From: Rutidosis leptorrhynchoides
Lineage: Eukaryota; Streptophyta; Magnoliopsida; Asterales; Asteraceae
Reading direction: 5' to 3'
Assembly: GCF_046630445.1 (NCBI RefSeq)
Contig: NC_092337.1
Span: 360,708,001 to 360,772,000 of the forward strand
Length of the DNA: 64,000 nucleotides
The notes beneath the pieces are model-generated. The model had not been told where the DNA came from. It searched no databases and saw only the letters and a list, made by a program, of their open reading frames with translations. The translations under genes and the position numbers were made by a program. Below are positions 11,487-22,220 of this stretch, one piece after another (position 1 is the stretch's first letter; every line of letters begins with the position of its first letter).

Positions 11487-11612
11487 CACGCGCCGCGCAT
11501 CCTTTCGTGCGACGCGCACATGGTGAAGAGAAAGTGCTTAACCCCTGGACTGGTACCTAATCTGGTTCCACGTTGTAGTGCGCGCCGCGCACTCTTACGC
11601 GCGCCGCGCATT
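11487..11612. repeat. Four GC-rich palindromes (GCGCGCCGCGC type) in A LTR
   Basis: Two pairs of CGCGCCGCGC-like palindromes, at about 11489-11519 and 11578-11610, are separated by about 60 bases of ordinary sequence. Each is flanked by matching bases that extend the hairpin (CACGCGCCGCGCAT, GTGCGACGCGCAC, TGCGCGCCGCGCAC, ACGCGCGCCGCGCAT). They stand out sharply in an AT-rich LTR. Confidence 0.8.
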
Positions 11613-11755
11613 CCCCAGGCCACTTTTACTTGTGCTTTATTGTTCACAAAATCTTTCCCGCTTAACCGCAACTCCGATTAACATGAAATTGGGTTAACAT
11701 GCTCATATATGATTTCTCATCATGGGAAAATTTTCGGATACCCGACCCTACCCCG

Positions 11756-11799
11756 TTGACTTTGACTTTGACTTTGACCAAGTTTGACTTTTAGTCAAA
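11756..11799. promoter_or_regulatory. Array of TTGAC W-box-like motifs
   Basis: Five TTGAC motifs on the plus strand (11756, 11762, 11768, 11774, 11784) and one on the minus strand (GTCAA near 11793) fall within 44 bases, mostly as a TTTGAC hexamer repeat. TTGAC(C/T) is the core bound by WRKY factors in plant defence promoters. Position inside an LTR makes a regulatory role possible, but a simple repeat would look the same. Confidence 0.4.
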
Positions 11800-12819
11800 C
11801 CTAACCAAATACTTATGCAATCATTCTAACTTGCTCTTATGCTTGTATCTTGCATGAAACTTGACAATTTGATTCACATGCTATATAATCAAGTCGTAAC
11901 GAGCCATAGGACTAATTGAACATCTTTGACCAACCGTGTTTACCGTTATTGATACAACTAACTTGTTTAGGTCAAGACTAGCACTCGTTCTTGCACTCGT
12001 TCTTGCACACGTTACTTTGTGAAGTACTTTATTTACTAGTGCATTCAAGGTGAGATCATAGTCCCACTTTTACTCTTTTAAACTTACATTTGGGATGAGA
12101 AAACATAAACGTTTCATTTTACAAAGTGAACACAAGTACGAAAACAAACATTCTACATACGAGTTAGAACAAAATCCTCAATTCGATTATCATTAGTTAC
12201 ACTTGTCGGGCGTAAACGAGAACTTATGTTGTATGGCCATACGGGTTTGACAAACCCTCATTCAGACGGTCCGCTACCGCTATTGGATGAAATATATTTT
12301 CGAGAAGCAGTGTATGTTCTAACACTATTGTGATGGGATTCTATGGATGGAAAGTTAAGCCTTGATAATTGGGTGCTTGTGATAACAAATTTTAGAATGG
12401 TTTACTATTATTTCAATGTTATAAATCTTGTGGTTCATTTGTACTTACTTACTTACTTAAACCTATGATTTCACCAACGTTTTCGTTGACAGATTTCTAT
12501 GTTTTTCTCAGGTCCTTGAACGTTTCGTGATACATGATTCCGCTCATTTTTTTTGATACTTGCATTAGATGTCGAGTATATATGCATACATGAAACGTCT
12601 TTTGGCTACTTTTAAATTATGTCGCATAGGTTTCATTTGTACTTATAACGTTGTAACGTAACTTGTGGATGAACTATTCTTGTAAACTTTGAAACAATCT
12701 TTGCATTTGAAATGAATGCGACATATTTTTGGGTCAAACGTCTATTTTAAAGATTTATGACCACGTAACGGGACCTAAGTAGACGGTGCCGTAAATGTCA
12801 ATTTTGTCGGGTCGCTACA

Positions 12820-12889
12820 GATGGTATTAGAGCCAGGCCCCGAACCAAACGTTTACAGCGAAGATGCTGTGTCCCATTAGGGGGAGGAT
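12820..12889 (+). mobile_element. Cassandra-type internal domain (PBS to PPT)
   Basis: Seventy bases begin GATGGTATTAGAGCCAGG, a tRNA-Met primer site, and end in the purine tract AGGGGGAGGAT directly before the Cassandra-type LTR. A very short non-coding internal domain of this kind is what Cassandra TRIM elements have. The LTR on its left, however, is the 2.4-kb LTR of A and not a Cassandra LTR. Confidence 0.65.
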
Positions 12890-13172
12890 TGTAACATCCG
12901 TGTTACATCCGTCCCACATCGGTTGGAGAGGGGAACGAAGCATGCCTTATAAGGGTGTGGAGACCTTTCCTAGCATGATGCGTTTTGGGACCACAAGCAC
13001 AGCAGATCCCATGAGAACTTTGCAGTTAAGCGTGCTCATGTGAGGGCACTACCAGGATGCGTGACCTCCTGAGAAAGTGCTCGTCGTGTGTGGTTGCCAA
13101 GAAAAATCCGTGCGCCTACGGGCAAAGCGGACAATATCGTGCTACGGGGAACGTGTTACCTGGGGTGTTACA
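12890..13172 (+). mobile_element. Cassandra LTR (TRIM) with embedded 5S rRNA-like block
   Basis: A 283-bp LTR, TGTAACATCC to GGTGTTACA, of the size and start typical of Cassandra terminal-repeat-in-miniature elements. Bases about 12975-13090 resemble plant 5S rRNA, including the 'CAGTTAAGCGTGCT' box A region and 'GGATGCGTGACCTCCT', close to the 5S box C. Cassandra is known to carry 5S sequence with an RNA polymerase III promoter in its LTRs. It has no coding capacity and needs another element's enzymes. It is followed directly by another tRNA-Met primer site, which belongs to A. Confidence 0.85.
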
Positions 13173-13596
13173 GATGGTATCAGAGCGTTGGTTGTAGGGA
13201 TTTAGAGTTCATTTGTGTCAACCCCGAGTCATAGGGTACATTAGTGAGTCTAGACTACAACCGGCATATAGACTTGAAGTAGGAATTACTTGACTACTTG
13301 TGCATTTATACTCGAACTCTTTTATTCATATCTAACTTTTATTCCATCTTAATCTCACGTTGTTTAATTCGATTGACACGCCACCTTGACTTAGTGAAAT
13401 AATGTCGAATGCACATATGAATTAGGGTAATATAATTGCCGGGATTATATTACGGTGACTCATATGAACGTTCCGACATTATGACATAAAGAATTTAAGG
13501 CAAGTCAAGGAAAATTTTCTCTCTATCCTTATTCCATATCACGGTTAGTATTATTAAGAATGCTAATCAACGATATTTTTGTGTTTTGAAGGAACA
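13173..13596 (+). mobile_element. A: primer binding site and 5' leader
   Basis: GATGGTATCAGAGCGTTGG (13173-13191) is a second tRNA-Met primer site. The leader that follows resembles the B-family leader ('ACATTAGTGAGTCT' shared near 13240 and 39970). It runs to the gag ATG at 13597, which has the same TTTGAAGGAA context as the B2 gag start. Nothing coding is seen in it. Confidence 0.75.
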
Positions 13597-14700
13597 ATGC
13601 CTCCTCATCGTGTACTACGCCATGAAACACCCGAACAAGCTCTCCAACGGATGATAGCCACCGCCGTAGATGCGGCCATGGCCGGTCACTCATCCAACAA
13701 CAATAACAATAACAACAACCACAACAATAACAACAACAATGAAGCCGGTAATTCAAACGAGGGATGCTCCTACAAAGCTTTCATGGGGTGCAAACCTCAC
13801 ACTTTCGATGGAACCGGGGGACCGGTTGTGCTCACCCGATGGTTTGAGCAAACGGAAGCCGTCTTTAGCATAAGCGGTTGTCGGGACCAAGACAAGGTCA
13901 AATACTCCACTCACACTTTCGCCGGTGTCGCTCTCACGTGGTGGAACACCTATGTACAATCGGTGCGTACCGATGAAGCCCACGCACTCTCCTGGGCCGA
14001 TCTAAGGGAAAAGATGATCATCGAATATTTTCCTCGTGAAGAAACCAGAAGGCTCGAACAATAGCTAAGAACTTTAAAAGCGGTCGGAAACGATCTTAAG
14101 GCCTACAATCAACGATTTTCTAAACTAGCCTTGATGTGCCCAAACCTTGTGAACCCGAGTCTCTAAGGGTTGAACTTTACATGGATGGTCTTCCAAAGAG
14201 CATCAAACACGGGGTAATATCATCCAAACCCTCTAATCATCAAGAAGCTTTGAAGATGGCCCGCCAATTGATAGAAACGGTGGATGAAATCATAGTACCA
14301 GCACCTAAATCCGAGGATAAGTCGGGTAACAACAAAAGAAAATGGGAAGCCCCCCAATCAAGCAACAACAACAACTTTGCCAAGAAGCCTTTCACCTCCG
14401 ACGGCAAGAAGTGTTATGCCGGAAACCTACCTCTTTGCAACAAATGCAACAAGCATCACTTTGGTGAATGTGACAAGCTAATTTACCATCGGTGCCAAGG
14501 AATTGGTCATAAGGCCAACGAATGTAAAAGTGGCACCCCCGTCGCTCGAAAGGGGCCCAATGCACCAAAGACGGTCACTTGTTACGAATGTGGCCAAACG
14601 GGTCATTATAGAAATGCATGCCCAAAGAAGAAAGATAACCACAATACGTGCGGCCAAGCTTTCAACATTAACACCGAGGAAGCCCGAGATGATAATGAAC
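13597..14700 (+). pseudogene. gag: A gag: frameshifted Tekay-type gag
   Basis: Starts MPPHRVLRHETPEQ at 13597. An Asn-rich low-complexity run (about residues 35-55) is followed by the gag core: 'FDGTGGPVVLTRWFEQTEAVF', 'ALTWWNTYV'. A stop at 14062-14064 and a one-base frame loss near 14150 interrupt it. The C-terminal part is open in the frame from 14136. It carries zinc knuckles: an irregular CNKCNKHHFGEC with HRCQGIGHKANEC, then a regular CYECGQTGHYRNAC (about 14580-14622). The protein would package RNA. The layout matches B2 gag. Confidence 0.88.
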
Positions 14701-15341
14701 TAGTCACGGGTACGTTTCTTCTCAACAATTCTTATGTCTCTTGCTTATTCGATTCGGGTGCCGATAAGAGTTTTGTATTCAAGACTTTGACTTATTCCTT
14801 TAGCACTCCACCACTTCCACTAGGTACTACTTATACCATTGAAGTGGCCAACGGGAAACTATTGAGTGCCGACAAATTTTATCGGGGGTGTACGTTAAAC
14901 TTAATGGGTAAAGAGGTTGAAATTGACTTGATACCTATAGAACTAGGGAGCTTCGATGTAATCATTGGTATGGATTGGTTAACCAAAATGAAATCTCACA
15001 TCCTTTGTGATCTTAAAGCGATTCAAATTCCTATCGAGAATGGTGAACCCTTGATTGTCTATGGCGATAAGAGTTGCACCGGACTCAACCTCGTCTCGTG
15101 CCTTAAAGTTGAAAAATACCTTCGTAAAGGTTGTTTCGCGATTCTAGCCCATGTTAAGAAAGTCGAGATTGACGAGAAGCATATCGATGATGTGCCAATT
15201 GTTAGTGACTTTTTCGATGTTTTTCCCGACGAATTGCCGGGCCTTCCACCTCATCGACTGGTAGAATTTCAAATCGATCTTATTCCAAGAGCCACACCCG
15301 TAGCACGTGCACCGTATAGACTTGCTCCATCCAAAATGTAA
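14701..15341 (+). pseudogene. pol: A protease and linker to RT
   Basis: Continues in the gag C-terminal frame. The retropepsin motif LFDSGADKSFV (from about 14745) keeps the catalytic Asp. 'GSFDVIIGMDWL' follows near 14950, the usual second protease landmark. The linker '[12 protein letters not shown]' and the RT lead '[20 protein letters not shown]' come next. A stop TAA at 15339-15341 cuts it from RT; the frame resumes directly after the stop. Confidence 0.88.
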
Positions 15342-15550
15342 GAATTGAAAAGTCAAATCCAAGAACTACTTGACAGTGATTTTATCCAACCTATCCATTC
15401 ACCGTGGGGCGCTCTGATTTTATTCGTTAAGAAGAAAGATGGATCCTTACGAATGTGCATTGATTATCGTGAACTAAATAAATTGACGGTTAAGAACCGA
15501 TATCCTCTTCCTCGCATCGATGACCTATTTGATCAACTACAAGGGTCTTG
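15342..15550 (+). pseudogene. pol: A reverse transcriptase, N-terminal part, split by a MITE
   Basis: Encodes '[23 protein letters not shown]', '[21 protein letters not shown]' and '[16 protein letters not shown]', the first RT blocks of Ty3/gypsy. It stops being RT exactly at the MITE insertion after 15550 and resumes at 16271. Removing the MITE and one 8-base repeat would rejoin the blocks in the same order as in B2. Confidence 0.9.
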
Positions 15551-15770
15551 TAGGGATGGCAAAAAGACCCGTACCCGATGGGAAAACCCGAAACTCGACA
15601 TTTTTGGGCCGGGTCCGGGCCGGGTTTGCGGGTCCGCGGGCCGAGTATGGGATAGTTTTTAAAATTTTATCCGGGTTCGGGTTCGGGGACGGTTTTAGAT
15701 ACAAACCCTGTTACCCGTCCCATATACCCGAAACAAGACCCGAATTTGTATACCCGACCCATTTAAATTT

Positions 15771-15804
<34 letters not shown>

Positions 15805-16262
15805 TCTGAGAAGCTATACATAAGCTATTTACTACAGTATTAATTAACAAACTGAAATTGTATAATTTGGTGAAAATTACTCACCAATTTACTCAGAGAA
15901 CTCGAAACAATACAAACTGGCCTATACTACTACATTATAATTTGAGATATGCTAGTATTAAAAGAACAAAATAAGAAACAGTGTGCAGCTCTTTTATTTC
16001 GATTCTTGTATTATATATCTATAATCTACATATCTATATTAATTATGAATGGATACTCGAATGCTCGTGAGAAAACTCGTTTACCCAATAGCTAGTAAGT
16101 AGATGTGGACCCGAATACCCGTGGGGAAATCCGAAACCCGATAGTTAGTAAGTAAATGGGGACCCGCCGGGTATGGGACCGCGTTTGGGACCAAATTTCT
16201 TAATCGGGTTTGGGAGTGGGATCACCTATACCCGACCCAAACCTGGCCCGATGCCATCCCTA
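15551..16262. mobile_element. hAT-type MITE inserted in A reverse transcriptase
   Basis: Ends TAGGGATGGCA... and ...TGCCATCCCTA form terminal inverted repeats. The flanks carry a perfect 8-base target duplication, GGGTCTTG, at 15543-15550 and 16263-16270. An 8-base duplication and this terminal sequence point to the hAT superfamily. The arms are rich in CCCGAAACCCG-like subterminal repeats. The centre is AT-rich with a (TA)n tract at about 15773-15802. At 712 bp with no transposase it is non-autonomous. Frames inside it are not genes. Confidence 0.92.
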
Positions 16263-16270
16263 GGGTCTTG

Positions 16271-17250
16271 TGTATATTCGAAAATCGATCTCCGTTCAGG
16301 TTATCATCAACTAAGGGTTAAGGGAGAAGATGTCTCCAAAACCGCTTTCCGGACTCGTTATGGTAGTTATGAATTTCTTGTAATGTCATTTGGTCTCACT
16401 AATGCACCAGCGGTGTTCACGGATCTCATGAACCGCGTGTGCAAACCATACCTCGACAAATTTGTTATTGTTTTCATCGATGATATTTTGGTCTATTCTA
16501 AAAGCGAAGAAGATCACGAACAACATCTCCGACTTGTGCTTGAACTCTTGAGACAAGAACGACTCTATGCCAAAATCTCCAAGTGTGAATTTTGGTTGAA
16601 GAAAGTTCAATTTCTTGGTCATGTTGTAAGTGATCAAGGTATTAAAGTCGATCCCGCAAAAATCGAAGCCATTAGTAAATGGGACACTCCTACTACTCCT
16701 ACTCACATTTGTCAATTCTTGGGTCTCGCCGGATGCTATCATTGATTCATCAAAGATTTCTCCTTAGTTGCTCGTCCTCTAACCGCATTAACTCACAAGG
16801 GAAAGAAATTCGTTTGGGCAACCGAACAAGAGTCCGCGTTTCAAATCTTGAAAATAAAGCTAACCACCGCTCCTATCTTGTCACTCCCAGAAGGCAATGA
16901 TGAGTTTGTTATGTATTGCGATGCCTCGAAACATGGTTTTGGGTATGTATTAATGCAACGAAAGAAAGTCATTGCTTATGCCTCGCGACAACTAAAAATT
17001 CATGATCGGAACTACACGACACATGATCTCGAACTCGGAGCCGTTGTCTTTACACTTAAAATGTTGAGACACTATCTTTTTGGAACCAAGAGTACTATCT
17101 TCACCGATCACAAAAGCCTCTAACACATCTTCGACCAAAAGCAACTAAACATGAGACAACGAAGGTGGATTGAAACTTTGAACGATTACGATTGCGAGCT
17201 TCGTTACCATCCTGGGAAGGCAAATGTAGTAGCCGATGCCTTAAGTCGAA
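16271..17250 (+). pseudogene. pol: A reverse transcriptase (C-terminal part) and RNase H
   Basis: After the MITE, RT resumes with '[16 protein letters not shown]' and the catalytic FIDDILVYS (about 16467-16500), then 'FLGHVVS'. A TGA stop at 16744-16746 stands where relatives have Arg (CGA to TGA). RNase H follows in the same frame: [10 protein letters not shown] (about 16915), the '[12 protein letters not shown]' Glu, and 'TDHKSL' with a TAA stop straight after it (17120-17122; Gln in relatives). The RNase H tail '[19 protein letters not shown]' lies at about 17190-17250. The enzymes copy RNA into DNA. Confidence 0.92.
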
Positions 17251-17329
17251 AAGAAAGAGCGGTGCCTCTTCGTGTCCTAGCTTTAAACATCACCATTCAC
17301 ACCAACCTCAATAGTCAAATTCGGGTAGC

Positions 17330-18537
17330 CCAAGATGAGGCGCTCAAGGATGAAAATATTTCTCATGAACATTTGAACGTCCTCGCCTCTCGATTCGAAG
17401 TTAAGGAGACCGGGCTCCGATATTTCGCGGAAAAATTTGGGTGCCTAGTTATGGGGAGTTACGAAGCCTTATTCTAGACGAAGCCCATAAGTCAAGATAC
17501 TCGATTCATCCCGGTGCCAAAAAGATGTACCATGACCTTAAAGAACAATATTGGTGGCCGAACATTAAAAGGGACGTTGCTGCTTATGTTGCAAAGTGTT
17601 TGACTTATTCCAAGGTCAAAGCCGAACAACAAAGGGCATCCGGGTTACTTCAACAACCCGAAATCCCGCAATGGAATTGGGAAAGAATAACGATGGATTT
17701 TATCACCAAGCTACCAAGAACGGCGGGCGGTTATGATACCATTTGGGTTATTGTTGACCGTATCACCAAATCCGCCCACTTTCTAGCCATGAAGGAAACC
17801 GACAAAATGGAAAAACTTGCACAACTTTACATTAAAGATATCGTAGCCCGTCACGGTGTACCTTTATCGATTATTTCGGACCGAGATGGCCGTTTTGTTT
17901 CTAGATTTTGGCGAACCTTACAAGAAGCGTTGGGAACGCGTTTAGACATGAGCACCGCATATCATCCACAAACCGATAGACAAAGCGAACGCACGATTCA
18001 AACTTTGGAAGACTTGTTACGAGCTTGCGTTGTCGATTATGGAAAAGCTTGGGATAAGCATTTTCCACTAGTCGAGTTCTCTTACAACAATAGTTATCAC
18101 GCGAGTATTAAAGCCGCACCTTTTGAAGCATTGTATGGCCGAAAATGTTGTTCTCCTCTTTGTTGGGCCGAAGTAGGCGACACACAAATCACTGGACCTG
18201 AACTCATTCATGAAACAACCGAGAAGATCGTTCAAATCTGAGATAGGCTCCAGACAGCCCGTAGTCATCAAAAGAGCTATACCGACAAAAGACGCAACGA
18301 CCTCGAATTTCAAGTCGGCGACCGCATAATGTTAAAAGTCACGCCTTGGAAAGGTGTAATCCGTTTTGGGAAGCGCGGGAAGCTAAATCCGCGGTATATC
18401 GGTCCTTTCAAAATCTTGGAGCGTGTTGGAACTGTTGCTTATCGTTTTGATCTTCCGCCTCAACTGAGCTCCGTTCATCCTACTTTTCATGTATCAAATT
18501 TGAAGAAGTGTTTCGCCGAACCCGAACTCGTCATCCC
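17330..18537 (+). pseudogene. pol: A integrase, broken and cut by B1
   Basis: A frame change lies near 17440. The long open part from 17441 carries the HHCC zinc domain (damaged: 'CLTYSK' where relatives have CLTCSK), the core Asp in TMDFITKLP, the second Asp in IISDRDGRF and the Glu in [14 protein letters not shown] at 18239-18241 replaces an Arg codon. The frame then continues through '[24 protein letters not shown]' to the 'HPTFHVSNLKKCF' region. The C-terminus and any chromodomain are missing because B1 inserts at 18538 (left target site ATCCC, 18533-18537). Confidence 0.9.
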
Positions 18538-21500
18538 TGTAGTGACCCGAACTTTTCCATGTTTATATATATTAAATGAAATTGTTATTTACATGATTAA
18601 GTGTTTCCAACATGTTAAGCAATCAAACTTGTTAAGACTTGATTAATTGAAATAGGTTTCATATAGACAATTGACCAGCCAAGTTGACCGGTGATTCACG
18701 AACGTTAAAACTTGTAAAAACTATATGATGACATATATATGATTATATATATATAGTTAACATGATATTATGATAAGTAAGTATCTCATTAGGTATTTTA
18801 ACAATGAGTTATATACATAAAATGAGTTTATTGAATTAAGAAACTCGAAACGATATATATAACGATTATCGTTATAACAACGTCTTACTAAATACATATG
18901 AATCATATTAAGATATTGATACACTATGTTTAATCATGATAAATGATAAGTAAACATGTCATTAAGTGTATTAACAATGAACTACATATGTAAAAACAAG
19001 ACTACTAACTTAATGATTTCGAAACGAGACATATATATAACGATTATCGTTGTAACAACATTTAACTGTATATATATCATAGTAAGATATATTAATATAT
19101 CATAATATCATGATATTATAATAATTCAACATCTCTTTAGATATAATAAACAATGGGTTAACAACATTTAACAAAATCGTTAACCTAAAGGTTTCAAAAC
19201 AACATTTATATGTAACGACTAACGATGACTTAACGACTCAGTTAAAATGTATATACATGTAGTATTTTAATATGTATTCATACACTTTTGAAAGACTTCA
19301 AGACACTTATCAAAATACTTCTACTTAACAAAAATGCTTACAATTACATCCTCGTTCAGTTTCATCAACAATTCTACTCGTATGCACCCGTATTCGTACT
19401 CGTACAATACACAGCTTTTAGATGTATGTACTATTGGTATATACACTCCAATGATCAGATTTTAGTAGCCCATGTGAGTCACCTAACACATGTGGGAACC
19501 ATCATTTAGCAACTAGCATGAAATATCTCATAAAATTACAAAAATATTAGTAATCATTCATGACTTATTTACATGTAAACAAAATTACACATCCTTTATA
19601 TCTAATCCATATACCAACGACCAAAAACACCTAAAAACACTTTAATTCATCAATTTTCTTCATCAAATTGATCTCTCTCAAGTTCTATCTTCAAGTTCTA
19701 AGTGTTCTTCATAAATTCTATAAGTTCTAGTTTCATAAAATCAAGAATACTTCCAAGTTTGCTAGCTTACTTCCAATCTTGTAAAGTGATCATCCAACCT
19801 CAAGAAATCTTTCTTATTTATAGTAAGATATCTTTCTAATACAAGGTAATACTCATATTCAAACTTTGATTCAATTTCTATAACTCTAACAATCTTATTT
19901 CGAGTGGAAATCTTATTTGAACTTGTTTTCGTGTCATGATTCTGCTTCAAGAACTTTCAAGCCATCCAAGGATCCTTTGAAGCTAGATATATTTTTTTCA
20001 TTTCCAGTGGGTTTATCCACAAAACCTGAGGTAGTAATGATGTTCATAACATCATTCGATTTATATATATAAAACAACCTTATTCGAAGGTTTAAACTTG
20101 TAATCACTAGAACATAGTTTAGTTAATTCTAAACTTGTTCGTAAATAAAAGTTAATCCTTCTAACTTGACTTTTAAAATCAACTAAACACATGTTCTATA
20201 TCTATATGATATGCTAACTTAATGATTTAAAACCTGAAAACACGAAAAACATCGTAAAACTGGATATACGCCGTCGTAGTAACACCGCGGGCTGTTTTGG
20301 GTTAGTTAATTAAAAACTATGATAAACTTTGATTTAAAAGTTGTTCTTCTGGGAAAATGGTTTTTCTTATGAACATGAAACTATATCCAAAAATCATAAT
20401 TAAACTCAAAATGGAAGTATGTTTTCCAAAATGGTTATCTAGACGTCGTTCTTTCGATCGAAATGACTACCTTTACAAAAATGACTTGTAATCTGTATTT
20501 CCGACTATAAACTTATACATTTTCTGTATATATACATAAACTTAAGTTCAATATGAAACCATAGCAATTGGATTAACTCAAAACGGATTTAAAACGAAGA
20601 AGTTATGGGTAAAACAAGATTGGATATTTTGCTTGTTGTAGCTAAGTGAAAATTGGTAACAAATTTATATTAATTATGTCCTAGCTAACTTATATTGTAT
20701 TATACATGTATTCTAATATATTATATAATCTTGGGATACCATAGATACGTACGCAAATGTTTTGACATATCATATCGATCCATCTATATATATTATTTGG
20801 AACAACCATAGACACTCTATATGTAGTAATGTTGGAGTTAGCTATACAGGGTTGAGGTTGATTCCAAAAATATATATACTTTGAGTTGTGATCTAGCCTA
20901 AGACGTGTATACACTGGGTCGTGGATTGATTCAAGATAATATATATCAATTTATTTCTGTACATCTAACTATGGACAACTAGTTATAGGTTACTAACGAG
21001 GACAGCTGACTTAATAAACTTAAAACATCAAAATGTATTAAAAGTGTTGTAAATATATTTTGAACATACTTTGATATATATGTACATATTTGTTATAGGT
21101 TTGTGAATCGGCCAGTGGCCAAGTCTTACTTCCCGACGAAGTAAAAATCTGTGAAAGTGAGTTATAGTCCCACTTTTAAAATCTAATATTTTAGGATGAG
21201 AATACATGCAGTTTTATAAATGTTTTACGAAATAGACACAAGTAATTGAAACTACATTATATGGGTGAATGATTGAAGCCGAATATGCCCTTTTGCTTGG
21301 TAGCCTAAGAATTAGTAAACCGATCTACTAATTGATGTGAATCCTAAAGATAGATCTATTGGGCCTAACGAACCCCATCCAAAGTACCGGATGCTTTAGT
21401 ACTTTGAATTCGTTTTTATCATGTCCGAAGGATTTTCCGGAATGATAGGGGATATTCTTATATGCATCTTGTTAATGTCAGTTACCAGGTGTTCACCATA

Positions 21501-21984
21501 TGAATGAATTTTATCTCTATGTATGGGATGTATATTGAAATATGAAATCTTGTGGTCTATTATTATGATTTGATAATATATAGGTTAAACCTATAACTCA
21601 CCAACATTTTTGTTGACGTTTTAAGCATGTTTATTCTCAGGTGATTATTAAGAACTTCCGCTGTTGCATAATAAAAGAAGGACAAGATTTGGAGTCCATG
21701 CTTGTATGATATTATGTAAAAACTACATTCAAGAAACTTATTTTTGATGTAATATATTCTTATTGTAAACCATTATGTAATGGTCGTGTGTAAACGGTAT
21801 ATTTTAGATTATCATTATTTGATAATCTACGTAATGCTTTTTAAACCTTTATCAATAAAATAAAGGTTATGGTTGTTTTAAAAATGAATGCAGTCTTTGA
21901 AAAACGTCTCATATAGAGGTCAAAACCTCGCGACGAAATCAATTAATATGGAACGTTTATAATTAATATGAACGGGACATTTCA
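18538..21984 (+). mobile_element. B1: 5' LTR (3.4 kb), Tekay-type B family
   Basis: TGTAGTGACCCGAAC to GGGACATTTCA, then a primer site. It is colinear with the B2 LTR (36527-39906) along its length apart from small indels. It includes a CCGTCGTAGTAACACCGCGG block (about 20268-20290) that also exists, inverted, in the C LTR, and the U5 palindrome GAGGTCAAAACCTC at 21916-21929. The frames at 19288 and 20690 lie in both LTRs and are not genes. Confidence 0.93.
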
Positions 21985-22192
21985 GTTGGTATCCGAGCGT
22001 TGGTCTTAGAGAACCGGAAATTTGCATTAGTGTGTCTTATCAAGTTTGTTAGGATACATTAGTTAGTCTGGACTTCGACCGTGTTTTCTTTAAAAACGAT
22101 TGCTTAACACTTTTGTTGGAAACTATATATTATTAACATGTAAATATTATGTGATATATTAATCTCTTAACGTGTTTGATATTTTGTGATAG
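21985..22192 (+). mobile_element. B1: primer binding site and leader
   Basis: GTTGGTATCCGAGC begins at 21985 and differs at one base from the usual tRNA-Met primer site TTGGTATCAGAGC. About 200 bases of leader follow, nearly identical to that at 39907-40116 of B2, up to the ATG of the acidic ORF at 22193. Confidence 0.85.
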
Positions 22193-22220
22193 ATGTCTAC
22201 CTCTAGTACAAATTCCATCG
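22193..22220 (+). pseudogene. B1 acidic ORF, first 28 bases (split by C)
   Basis: The ATG and nine codons of the acidic accessory gene (STSSTNSI follows Met) lie just before element C. The last five bases, CATCG, are repeated after C at 32441-32445. The frame continues from 32446 exactly as the intact arrangement in B2 (40117 onward), so C is a later insertion into this gene. Confidence 0.88.

Larger units (their letters stand above)
10430..12819 (+). mobile_element. A: 5' LTR (about 2.4 kb), Tekay-type
   Basis: TGTAACATCCCGCC to GGGTCGCTACA, followed at once by GATGGTATTAGAGCCAGG, a primer site for tRNA-Met. Internal blocks resemble the B-family LTRs (for example the 'ATAGTCCCACTTTTA' and 'GACACAAGTACG'-like stretches near 12060-12140), which supports a shared Tekay ancestry. 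It carries GC-rich palindromes and a TTGAC array. Its 3' partner lies beyond the window because B1 interrupts the element. The frames at 10561-10869 and 11414-11681 are LTR sequence. Confidence 0.78.

Noticed and set aside
13670..13983. Frames rich in Thr or Cys/Tyr overlapping A gag
   Set aside because: Shadows of the AAC/CAA repeat of gag in other frames.
19288..19509. 73-codon frame in the B1 LTR, with a relative at 37087-37335
   Set aside because: Reading frame is disrupted differently in the two LTRs and it has no domain; LTR sequence.
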